NCBI RefSeq assembly: GCF_024139115.2
Contig: NC_085140.1
Coordinates: 294,901,293-294,965,292 of the forward strand
Origin: Armigeres subalbatus
Taxonomy: Eukaryota; Arthropoda; Insecta; Diptera; Culicidae
DNA length: 64,000 bases
Reading direction: 5' to 3'
Below, in pieces: positions 44,348 to 54,717 of this stretch. The position numbers were made by a program, and so were the translations under genes. Numbering within the stretch: the first letter of the stretch is position 1; each line of letters begins with the position of its first letter. Below the pieces are notes generated by a model. That model was given only the letters and a program-made list of their open reading frames with translations, did no database searches and was not told the DNA's origin.

Positions 44348-46355
44348 GACAGTCAACAAGAGTTATTTCATCACATATCACTACTAATTAAAAATATGTT
44401 CTCTTCAATGAAAAAAATTGGTAATCTTGATCCTTGATCATTTAAAGATTCATGTCTCTTTGAAAATAAGTCCCTAGATTTGTTAAAAAATGTTTTCAAA
44501 ACCCTCAAAATTATCCGATTAATTTTTTTAAGTTTCCCCATCAAAATATCATTTTTGGGCAAAAAATCCGAAGAGGAGGGGGGAGAATACATAATTGCTT
44601 TTAAATATTTGTATCGGCCTTATTGATTCAACCCAGATTTCTTAATAGGCATTTTTATGTAAATTTTTTAATTTATTATGGAAATTTTATTTAGCTGCCA
44701 TTTTCAAGCAGAAACACGTTAAGTCACCAAAAATTCTGATACCGCGTGTAATCCGTTGAGTCACATAAATCATGTGCCACTTGTTGGTGCCTAATCTCCC
44801 GTTCATGCTTTCACTTGAAGACTAAAATAGCGTACCTTGCCAACCGTGGCGGTTCTGAAAGGAATAGCATAATGTCATGAATTTAATAAATATGGGCTTT
44901 TGTTCCGCCGGTACGACACCACCTATGTGAATGCATTCTCCCCATTTATTATAGGTTAGATAGATACATCTGAGCGATATGACCGTGCTGGGTCCAGAGA
45001 ATGCTATTCGCTTTAATATAGCGATATGATGGTTGGCGAACCGCATCAACCGAAAGGCATTCCATAACCGTATCTGCCCTACATGCAGCAGGGATTACGG
45101 CCGCATGAAACATCATGAACCATAGCATTGAAGGTTTCCTTTCATGTCCTACACCGGCAAGGATTGGAGTTTCATAACAGTTTAAAAGACTTAATCTCAT
45201 AATTATAAACCTGATTACGGTTCGTCCGCAGCTCCACAGGTACATAACTCCCCAACGAGTCAATTGAGGTAGCGTGCTGCACGATTTAACGATATAATTC
45301 GTTAAATTCGATCACACAAAGCTGCACTGGAGGAAGCTCACGTTCTTCCGGATGTGTCTCTTTTATGGGTCACGGGAGGGCATCTCCGGGGATGTTGCTG
45401 CAATAAATTGATATTCCATACATGGGTGATAAAGTGGTGCTTTATGAAGCAAAACCGGAATAATTTGCTATCAGGAGAATTGGTTCCATTTGTTGTACCA
45501 AGCGCTCGGCAGAGTGACTCTTGGCAATCGACCAATTGCTCGGGTGGTTTGAATATACATACAACATACATGTGTTTAGACACGTTTTCAATGCTACGGA
45601 TGGTGATGCGACATAGCTGCAGTATTTCATATTTGAGATTTCGATAAGCATGAATGGTACCTCAGGATGCAACTGTAGGGCACTTTAAGTTCAAGAGGAT
45701 TGTCGTCTACTCGGTTAGGATTATAAAAGCAAACGCCACTGTGTCTCGTTTTGTGGGAATGTGATACTTTAAATATTCAGCTGAGATGCCGGTGACTTGC
45801 AAGCTTTACTCGACTGAAATAAAAGCTATCGTAATTAAAGCAATTTGTTTCTTTCTCTGGAATAAAAATAATGGCAAGATGAGAAAAAACTGTACAGATG
45901 AAATATATGCTTCTACGTCCGTAGCTACAATTCAAAAAAAATATTACCAGCGGATTGTAGATGTTCTTACAATTCTGTGTAAGAACCTACCATAATCAGT
46001 ATAAGAACTAAGCATATACAAAACTGCTAGATTAACACAGAAAATTCTTCTCATATAGGATCTGTGAGAATAGCTTGCAAAATTGTATGGTCATATTTAC
46101 ATTATTTATATAAGAACCTAGCAAAAGTTCTTGTACAGAACTGTAACAAAATCTGACATACGTTGAGAATAGCAGCTGGTATAGTCGCGTATCTTACCGC
46201 TAACCTAAGGCAGAACATAAAGCTTTAATTCAAATGGATGAATTCGGGATTTATACATTGAATAAAATTGCCTCAGTTAGCAATGGTAAATGCTTCGACA
46301 GTTAGGTCATGAATACTCAAATTTCCTCAACATTTTCGTACCTTATTAGCCTGCT
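44348..46355. other. Unassigned 2-kb region with decayed protein-like frames
   Basis: Minus-strand frames between 45672 and 44822 are longer than expected and follow one another in changing phase. This could be a decayed gene, but no domain is recognised. Between 45960 and 46150, TCTGTGTAAGAACCTA-type words recur. There are no terminal repeats. The segment may be an old captured gene or an endogenised sequence; I could not decide. Confidence 0.3.
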
Positions 46356-46545
46356 TGGCTTTCTACCTCTCTCGTGCGACAAGGTGTACTGAAAGGCTTT
46401 AAGATCGCTTCAAAACTGATAGACAGTTCGCTGGCCTCGATTAATGGCTTCGATTGACCGATGCGATCGTAAACTATATCCAAAATGAAAATTTTGAAAC
46501 ACAGAAAAGAGACATCACCGCTAGGTGGATCGAGCTTGGTTTTTT
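46356..46545 (-). repeat. Family A dispersed repeat, minus-strand copy
   Basis: On the minus strand it begins GATCCACCTAGCGGTGATG, then TCTCTTTTCTGTG, and ends AAAGCCTTTCAGTACACC, then GCACGAGAGAGG. These correspond to the 5' and 3' ends of the copy at 18393-18645. The middle is unrelated or diverged. Confidence 0.5.
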
Positions 46546-47401
46546 CGGTATTAATCTCGTTTCGGCGTGAGTAGTTACATGTGAACAAACAGTACGAGGG
46601 AGAGACCTTGTCAAAGTGGCGAATATCCGGCCCCACCACTTGTATAATTCGTATATAACGAACGGGCGGGCGCAAACGAGAATCATTACCACCGATTTGG
46701 ATCGAATACATTAGGAGCAAAACGGAAGAGAAGGTTTATTGCCTTGATTTGAATGGCTAATGAAGAAGAAAAATGTCGGTTTTATTATTTACATTTTTCG
46801 TGTATCGTGCTCGTGGGCAATAGGAAATCTCCAGCGAGATGGAAAAAGGTTCGAGCCAAGATTTGAGCTAGCACAGGAATGTGCATTTGGGGTACAAAGC
46901 ATGATGAGTTTCTTTCGGCACAGTCACACGAGGGAATCGAAGGAGTGGAACGGAAACGTGAAAATCGATTGGGAATATGTAGTTCGTTCGGAAGCGTTGA
47001 GAAACTTTCGGTCTCATTTTGAATGTCGACAGCACTATGGGGATAGTTAGTCATCGTTTGAAAAGGACAAAAAAGAAAAATGATCCTATTCTTATGCATA
47101 TATAAAGGGTTTTGGGTTAGTTATGCATATTAGATGCTATCTACAAATTACGTAATACCGAAGAAAGAGGTAATGGGTCTAATGGGTTTTCAATTCTAAA
47201 ACCCAATAGGTTTTTTGATCATTTTCGCTTTAAGGTGTACATAAAATTCAGTAATTTTGATAAAACTTCTATTTTTTTGCTCTAGGGAACTAGGCGATTC
47301 AATTATGACGTCCACTTTTTTCTATTTTTTTCTGTCACGATTGTTTTTGTATACTCAGCATACTGCCGTTATACGCATAACTGTCCCATGAACATATAAA
47401 A
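46546..47401. other. Unassigned spacer, 0.85 kb
   Basis: No element ends or domains were recognised. Overlapping frames near 46474-47099 lack motifs. Confidence 0.3.
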
Positions 47402-47509
47402 AACCAGCAAAGTTCTATCAGAAGCTCAACGCATCCCGCAAAGGTTTCGTGCCGCGAGCCGAAATGTGCAGGGATAAGGATGAGAGCTTCTTGACGGACG
47501 AACGTTTAT

Positions 47510-48209
47510 TTATTTATTACCAGACTAAGGCCGGAGTGGCCTGTGCAACACATAAAAGTCTTCTCCATTCAGCTCGATCCATGGCTGCACTTCGCCAACC
47601 ACGCAGTCTGCGGAGGTCCGCAAATCGTCCTCCACCTGATCGATCCACCTTGCCCGCTGTGCACCTAGCATTCTTGTTCCCGTCGAATCGTTGTCGAGAA
47701 CCATTTTGACATTCTGGGTACGTGCCCGGCCCACCGCAGTCTTCCGATTTTCACGGTGTGAACGACGGATGGTTCTCCCAACAGCTGATGCAACTCGTGG
47801 TTCATTTGCCTTCTCCACGTACCGTCCGCCATCTGCACCTTAGATGGTACGCAGCACTTTCCTTTCAAAAACTCCCAGTGCACGTTGGTCCTCCACGAGC
47901 ATCGTCCAGGTATCGTGTCCGTAGAGAACTACCGGTCTATTAAGCGTTTTGTAGATAGTCAGTTTGGTACGGCGGCGAACTCTATTCGATCGAAGCTTTT
48001 TGCGGAGTCCAAAGTACGTACGATTTCCTGCCATGATGCGTCTCCGAATTTCTTTGCTGGTATCGTTATAGGCGGTCACCAGTGAGCCCTCACAACGTTA
48101 CGTGCCATGATATCAATGTCGTCGGTGAAACCAAATAACTGGACGGACTTCGTGAAAATCGTACCACTCGTGTAAATCCCTGCCCTTCGTATTACTCCCT
48201 CAAAAGCGA
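47510..48209 (-). pseudogene. RTE copy 2 reverse transcriptase, C-terminal part
   Basis: Beginning at the hAT right-hand junction, the frame gives an IRRAG...SGTIFTKSVQLFGF region, then FTDDID where copy 1 has the catalytic FADDID, an Ala to Thr change. Directly after it about 190 nt present in copy 1 are missing. The sequence then resumes with DTSKEIRRRIMAGNRTYFGL and VVLYGHDTWTML in a different frame. The C-terminus has RRQMNHELHQLLGEPSVVHT. Not functional. Confidence 0.75.
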
Positions 48210-48217
48210 TGTTGAAT

Positions 48218-50188
48218 TAGAGATGTTCGAATGATTCGCTTCCTTACATTGAGCTGATGAACCATGGATCTTTTTTAAAGGACAGCAGCTCAGCAGATCA
48301 CTGCTGAAATAATTGTCAAACACGCGCCTAAAGAAACTCCCACGGGCGTACGCACTCGAAAATACCACGCTCGCGGTATACTACACAATCGAGCTTGTAT
48401 GAGCATTCCAGTCCAGTACCGCGCACGTGCTGATCGTTTATTCACAGACAAACAGACATAACACTCGTCAAATTTCCCTCGTTCACTGATTTACTGGTCA
48501 ATTCAAATAATCATCAGTTAGCCAATCGATCACTCATGGCGCACGCATCGGATTTGCTCTAGTTTGACGTTTGCTCACTACCGCCATCTGGTTCGTAATT
48601 TGCCCAACTAACTGATATCAACAGATGTCGTTAGTGTTTGAACGACGATGAATTTGATGAGTGAATCTTCAATGTGTTATGTCTGTTTGTCTGTGGTTTA
48701 TTATTTGCACCTCAAGCACCATCTAGCCAAGCAACAGAAATCATTTCTGCTGCAGAAAGGAATAAGAAACACACAAGCAAAAATAATCCAACTAGCTTGC
48801 CGTCTATTTCTAAGCCCATACCCACATACTCGGCGCTACACACACAAAAGATACCTACACGCTCATCCTTTTCTACTCAATTGTGAGTAGTTTTGTATTG
48901 CCGTCTCTTTTTTTCCCACAGAAATTTTACTCACTTTCAATAAAAGTGGAACCACTTTAAATTTGAGTAGTTCCACTTTTTTTTTAAAGTGAGTAAAATT
49001 TCTGTAGGATAAAAAGAGACGGCAATGCAAAACTACTCACCGGTGAGTAAAATCGAAATGAGCGTGTAGTAGTGCGGTAGCGAACGAACCGTACCAAGCA
49101 AAAGATCCGACGATCCGAACAACTCTCAGTTCAGCTCATGACGTGGTCCAGCTCGAAATAGCTGTGACATGGAAGCGAGAGCTGCGCTACCAGCTGAGAT
49201 CCGTGCGACACGGATCTCGATTCGGATCAGTCGCGACCGATTCTAGCAAACCGTGTGGTTCAAACGAACCGAACTAGGAGCTGTGTCGTGTCTTGCACGG
49301 AGCGGATCTTTTGCTTGCGGTTTTCCCGGTAGCATACGGCTACCTGTGCACTCTTTTTGTTTGTAGCACCGTGCTCTGTATTTTTTACTCTCTTGTTTTT
49401 AGTACTCTCGCATTTCGGGAATCAAATCGCGAAGTCGAAGCAAAATTCTTCACACAACCAGTGACAGTTTTTTATAGGTTTTTACAGTAAAGCAACAGAG
49501 AGAAGGAGATGGCGGCCATGTTTCACTCAAGCTCTGACTGATAGCAATGGAGTTTCCCATAGGAGGGAAGAGCAGAATTTGTGTTTGCGAATATAGATGA
49601 ATGCGCTCGCTTGTATAAAAATGTCAACTGTCAGACGGTTGAACTAGCATGGTTAGAAGCACGCGCAAAAAAGGCATTGATTTATTGCATCCAGTATGAA
49701 GAGAAAACTTCTGGCACGTGATATGGTTCATATACATATCAGAGACTAGGGACTGAATTATTCAAATTAACGATTTAAGAAACGTTATCAAGGTAACCAA
49801 CAAAATGTAACTTAGAATTATGAATAGAAAATAATGTTAAGTTAGTTTTTGTATAAAAATAAATATGATGATTCTAAATGATCACCTAGACTTCAGAACT
49901 AGACGGACGGAAAAAGCGTAATAAATGTTATTAGTTTAAAATTGTCGGAATTTCACTATAGCTTAACATTTTAAAAATTTCAAAGTTAGGCAAATAGATG
50001 AATGAATGAATCACATAATTTTTTCAAATTTTTGAACGATAATTAAAATCAAAATAATAATATTTAACATTATTTTTTAATATATGTAGCATTAAAGAAT
50101 TGAAGAGCTGATCTATGGAGCTGACTCTTTTCAATGAGCTGCACGGATCAGATCCGCTCACTGCAATGAGCTGTTTCGCCCATCTCTA
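48218..50188. mobile_element. hAT-like non-autonomous element, 1.97 kb
   Basis: The ends are TAGAGATG on the left and its inverse CATCTCTA on the right, extended as TAGAGATGTTCGAA versus TAGAGATGGGCGAAA. TGTTGAAT is duplicated (48210-48217 and 50189-50196), the 8-bp size of hAT elements. The uninterrupted site is visible in RTE copy 1. Subterminal GAGCTGA and GGATC words recur near both ends and may be transposase sites. There is no transposase frame. A palindromic MITE sits inside at 48861-49068. Confidence 0.85.
48861..49068. mobile_element. Palindromic MITE inside the hAT-like element
   Basis: CACGCTCATCCTTTTCTACT at the left end is inverted at the right end. The inner arms (GTGAGTAGTTTTG, TTGCCGTCTCTTTTT, AGAAATTTTACTCACTTT) are nearly complementary over about 80 bp. 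TA flanks both ends, so a Tc1/mariner-type MITE is likely. Confidence 0.7.
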
Positions 50189-52150
50189 TGTTGAATAGCA
50201 GACACCAAAGACCATCACCTTGCCGTAACCCTTTGCGCGTCTCGAAAGGACTCGAGAATGCCTCTGAAATTCGAACTACGCGTATCACCCGATCCATCGT
50301 CGCCTTGATCAACCGTATCAGTTTATCCGGAAATCCGTTTTCGTGCATTAGCTGCCATAGCTGATCCCGATCGACTGTATCATATGCGGCTTTGAAGTCG
50401 ATAAATAGATGATGTGTGGGCACGTTGTATTCGCGGCATTTCTGCAATACCTGACGTACGGCGAACATCTGATCTGTGATAGAGCGTTCACCCATTAATC
50501 CCGCCTGGTACTGCCCCACGAACTCTCTTGCAATTGGTGTTAGTCGGCGGCATAAAATTTGGGAGACCTTGTAGGCGGCATTTAGCAATGTGATTGCGCG
50601 GTAGTTGCTACAATCCAGCTTATCGCCCTTTTTGTAGATGGGACACATGACACCTTCCATCCACTCCTGCGGCAAAACTTCCTCCTCCCAAATCTTGGTA
50701 ATGACCCAGTGCAGCGCTCTAGCCAGTGCCTCACCACCGTGTTTAAATAGCTCTCCTGGTAGTTGGTCAACCCCAGGGGCTTTGTTGTTCTTCAGCCGGC
50801 CAATCTCCTCCTGGATTTTCTGGAGATTCGGAGCCGGAAGTCACATGTCCTGAGCGCGTGCTCATAGGTTCATTAACATACCGCCAGCGTTGTCTGCCAT
50901 ATCGCCATTCAGGTGCTTTTCGTAGTGCTGCCGGCACCTTTGGATCATCTCACGCTTGTTTGTTAGAAGGTTCCCGTTCATGTCCTTATACATATCGGGC
51001 TGTGGCACGTATCCCTAACGTGAACGGTTTAACTTCTCATTTCGTGCGTTATTAGCGCGGTACAGTTCCTTCGTCTCTTCACGGTCTCGATCTTCCCGCT
51101 GGCGCTTTTTCCTCCGAAAAATCGAGTTTTGTCTGATCCGCGCCCGTTGTATCGTGCCTCGTTCGCCCTCGTGCGGTGTTGCAGCAATCTCGCCCATGCT
51201 GCATTCCTCTCCTCAACAAACTGCTCACATTCGCCGTCATACCAGTCGTTTCTCTGATCCGGAGCCACCGTGCCTAGTGCAGTGGTTGCGGTGCTACCAA
51301 TGGCGGATCGAATATCTCTTCAGCCATCTTCAAGACATGCTGTGCCTAGCTGCTTTTCCGTTGGGAGTGCCACTTCCAGCTTCTGCGCGTAGTCTTGGGC
51401 TAGTCTACCATCTTTCAGCCGCCCAATGTTTAGCCGCGGCGGACGACTCCGACGCGTGTTGTACACCTTCGAGAGTTTTGAGCGCAGGCATACTGAAACG
51501 AGGTAGTGGTCGGATTCAATATTCGCACTGCGATAAGTACGTACGTTCGTGATGTCGGAGAAGAATTTACCGTCGATTAGAACGTGGTCGATTTGGTTTT
51601 CCGTTACTTGATGAGGTGATTTCCATGTGGCCTTGTGGATATTCTTGCGGGGTGCTTCTAAAGTGCTTCGGATTACCATTCCGCAGGAGGCTGCATAGTT
51701 TATGCATCGTTGGCCGTTGTCGTTGGATACGGTATGCAGACTATCCGGTCCGATGATCGTTCTATACATTTCCTCCCTTCCTACCTGAGCGTTCATGTCA
51801 CCGATGACGATTTTGACGTCACGCAGTTGGCATCCATCATATGTCTGCTCCAGCTGTGCATAGAACTTCTTTCTCGTCGTCGGATCTCCCTTCGTGTGGG
51901 CTGTGCACGTTGATGATGCTATACTTGAGGAAACGGCCTTTTATCTTCAACTTGCACATCCTTGCGTTGATTGGCTGCCGCCCAATCACGCGTTGGCGCA
52001 TCTTGCCCAGCACTATGAAGCCGGTTCCCAGCTCATTGGTGGTGCCACAACTTTGGTAGAAGGTAGCCGCTCGATTCCCGCTTTTCCACACTTTCTGTCC
52101 TGTCCAGCAGATTTCCTGCAGCGTTACGACGTCGAAGTTCCGGGGATGTA
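50189..52150 (-). pseudogene. RTE copy 2 endonuclease and reverse transcriptase, N-terminal part
   Basis: In order on the minus strand are ELGTGFIVLGKMRQRVIG (about 52020), a broken segment at about 51840, MNAQVGREEMYRTIIGPDSL (51796 on), the NQIDHVLIDGKFFSDITNVR block and IESDHYLVSVCLRSKL. Linker pieces lie at 51268-51029. Reverse transcriptase starts near 50850, with MEGVMCPIYKKGDKLDC, RAITLLNAAYK, HLFIDFKAAYDTVDRDQLW and TRKGLRQGDGLWCLLFNI. It then runs into the hAT element at 50188. Multiple frame changes are present. Confidence 0.75.
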
Positions 52151-52457
52151 CTTCTTATTCTTCTTCTTCTTCTTCTTCTTATTGGCATTACATCCCCACA
52201 CTGGGACAGAGCCACCTCGCAGCTTAGTGTTCATTAAGCACTTCCACAGTTATTAACTGCGAGGTTTCTAAGCCAATTTACCATTTCTGCATTCGTATGT
52301 CATGAGGCTAACACGATGATACTTTTATGCCCAGGGAAGTCGAGACAATTTCCAATCCGAAAACTGCCTAGACCGGCACCGGGAATCGAACCCAGCCACC
52401 CTCAGCATGGTCTTGCTTTGTAGCTGCGCGTCTTACCGCACGGCTAAGGAGGGCCCT
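52151..52457 (-). mobile_element. Feilai-type SINE, full length
   Basis: On the minus strand it starts GGGCCCTCCTTAGCCGTGCG, with complete A and B boxes and the body, and ends in about eight AAG triplets. The 10-bp CGGGGATGTA is duplicated (52141-52150 and 52458-52467). It interrupts the start of the endonuclease in RTE copy 2. The copy is nearly the same sequence as 21290-21580. Confidence 0.9.
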
Positions 52458-52911
52458 CGGGGATGTAATTCATCGTAGATTATCCTGTCGCAACCTGCGA
52501 AACCTAGCGACTTGCAGTTCCATGTTCCAAGCTTCCAATCGTGATCCTTTATTCGTCGCCTAGGTCGTTGCCGATTATATCGAGTCATATTATCTTCTAT
52601 GTCGTCCGTAATGGTTGTTTTTAAAGGCGGCTTATTGGGCCTGCGCAAACCTTCTGTCTCGTCGGAGGGCCGTCGTGTCAGGTCTGTTTAGCGTCCCAAT
52701 TAACACCAGGACTTGGGCTTGTGCGTTTTGAGCGGCACACGGTCGCTTTGGCGGAGCCTACTTGCGGATACATACAGCTTTTTATAGAGGTTTACCAGGG
52801 CCCACTATCAAACCCACCACATCCTAGGCAGGCGCCACAACTCGCAGATGGCCTGGGGAGGGATCGCCAAGCCCTTGGACATAGTCCCTGCTGCCCCCAG
52901 AACGTCCCTGC
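52458..52911 (-). other. RTE copy 2 5' leader
   Basis: Non-coding or weakly coding leader, collinear with 38484-38880 of copy 1. Shared words include TATCCGCAAGTAGG, GCCAAAGCGACCGTGTGCCG and GGCCTGCGCAAACC (inverted). Useful for defining the family's 5' end. Confidence 0.6.
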
Positions 52912-52924
52912 TGACGGACGAACG

Positions 52925-53405
52925 TGTGGTGATCGAAATGTGGAAGCAGCACTACGAAGAACATTTAAATGGCGTAAAGAGAACAAACAGTGAAAGTCAA
53001 GGCAGTGGAGGAGATGACTACGTCAGTTCAGCGGACGATGGAAGCTAACCAGCCCCCACCTTGAGGGAAGTTAAGGATGCCGTCCAACAGCTAAAGACTA
53101 ATAAAGCAGCTGGTAAGGATGGTATCGTAGCTCATCAAGATGGGCGTGGAAAAGCTTGCTTGCACAAACTGATAGTCAGAATCTGGGATACAGCTACCGG
53201 AGGAGTGGAAGGAAGGGGTTATATCTACAAGAAAGGTGACAAGCTAGAGTGTGAGAACATCTTCCGACGTCTGTTACCATTAGTGAATGAGTTCGTGGGA
53301 AGTTAACAAGCCGGCAAATGCTTCAAAAATGCCGTGAATACCAGGTCCCAACGCACCATCTGTTCATTTAATTCAAAGCGGCATACGACAGTATAGACCG
53401 CGTAG
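52925..53405 (+). pseudogene. Old RTE-like LINE, linker and RT start
   Basis: Directly after the duplication the frame reads VIEMWKQHYEEHLNG. Later come LREVKDAVQQLKTNKAAGKD, an IYKKGDKLECEN block and a degraded FKAAYDSIDRVELW near 53375-53412. Compared with the RTE RTs above, segments are deleted near 53150-53260 and stops are frequent. Confidence 0.6.
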
Positions 53406-53499
53406 AGCTATGGAAAGGCGAGATGAGCCAGCCTTGGGCTGAAAGTCTCCCTCACGGGTAAAAATCCGGAACCAAAAAGTGGCAAAATGAGTCATGATT

Positions 53500-53658
53500 A
53501 TCTCGCTTAACTTTTCAAAAGGTCCTAAGTAAAATTTTTTTCATGAATTAATTTGAATAGCGCAATCAACAGAACAACATGAAAGCCTTTGATTGCAGTA
53601 CTCAAATTAATTCATGAAAAAAATGTTACTTAGGACCTTTTGAAAAGTTAAGCGAGAT
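53500..53658. repeat. Hairpin inside the TIR element
   Basis: ATCTCGCTTAACTTTTCAAA and AGGTCCTAAGTAA at the left are mirrored at 53602-53658, giving 57-bp arms with very few mismatches. The loop of about 45 nt has further partial complementarity. Confidence 0.8.
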
Positions 53659-53789
53659 TTCACGAAAAATGTGTGTTTTTATGTTATGAAAATACACCAT
53701 GAAATAAGGTCATGAAATCATGACTCATTTGGCTGTTACGCTAGCTTGGCGTTACGTTTTAGAAATTTTGTGGCGAAAACTGACAAACA

Positions 53790-54030
53790 GAGTCATGATA
53801 TCATGAAGCATGGACTCCGGAACCATGAACTGAAGTCATGAAAACAGAATCCTAATAAATGAATCTGGCATCTGTCACTTATGGTTCCGAATTATTTGAC
53901 GGAAAGTGGGAATTCCGGTCATGATATCATGACGCATGCACACTGGAACCATGCACTAAGGTCATGAACATAGAAACATGATTCATGGATTTGGTATCTG
54001 TCATTTATGATCCCAGGGCGTCAATTTGAA
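53790..54030. repeat. Two diverged 125-bp tandem units
   Basis: GTCATGATATCATGA, then GGAACCATG, a GGTCATGAA-type word, GGCATCTGTCACTTATG and TTCCGAAT occur in the first unit. They recur in the same order about 125 bp later (GTCATGATATCATGA, GGAACCATG, GGTATCTGTCATTTATG). Confidence 0.65.
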
Positions 54031-54429
54031 TCCCAGAATAAAAATCGTGAGTTGAAATGCATTGCTGACTACAACATCTGTGAAGAGCTAAACGGGAACA
54101 GTGGACTCAATATGCATTTTGTAACCAATGAGCGTTTACTTTATTTTATCACATTCGTCGAAACATTCGTGCTTTAGTTTTTTTTAGATTTTTTTATGTA
54201 GTGATTATTGATTTATTTTTATTTGAATAATTATTAGGATATTTCATGACTTTAGGTTCAAATCACGATAATACAGATAAAAATATTCCATACAGTTATA
54301 CGAAAAGCAGAACAAAATTTCAATGAGAGGGCGATCGCTCTGGCTATATACTGATAAAAACATGACGCGACGCGAACTAAAGTTTTACTTTCTAGAAAAA
54401 TATATTAAGCTCTTTTAGTGGAATGAATT

Positions 54430-54717
54430 AAACCGTCTAAGACGAATTAAGTACTGTCCATTTAATTCCACCAGTTAATTTTCGTTATCTTTGCAGATAC
54501 GTATTTCGACCACAACTGTGTGGTCGTCTTCAGTGTCTTGTACTTGACTCGACTATAAGTACTATAAGTCTATACTATACTATAAGACTATAAGTCGAGT
54601 CAAGTACAAGACACTGAAGACGACCACACAGTTGTGGTCGAAATACGTATCTGCAAAGATAACGAAAATTAACTGGTGGAATTAAATGGACAGTACTTAA
54701 TTCGTCTTAGACGGTTT
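54430..54717. repeat. 288-bp near-perfect palindrome
   Basis: The left arm 54430-54554 (AAACCGTCTAAGACGAATTA inward to TACTTGACTCGACT) is the inverse of 54593-54717. I saw no mismatch over 125 bp. The 38-nt centre (ATAAGTACTATAAGTC...) is itself palindromic. TTTACTTTCTA occurs just before (54378-54388) and just after (54715-54725), a possible 11-bp target duplication of a slightly larger insert. Confidence 0.85.

Larger units (their letters stand above)
47505..52911 (-). mobile_element. RTE-type LINE copy 2 with 13-bp target duplication
   Basis: TGACGGACGAACG occurs at 47492-47504 and 52912-52924. The minus-strand element begins at about 52911 and ends in an A-rich AATAAATAAATAAA tail (plus-strand TTTATTTATTTATT at 47505-47518). 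It is the same family as copy 1. It was invaded by a SINE (52151-52457) and a hAT-like element (48218-50188). Copy 2 therefore predates both but postdates the RTE-like element it interrupts. Confidence 0.85.
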
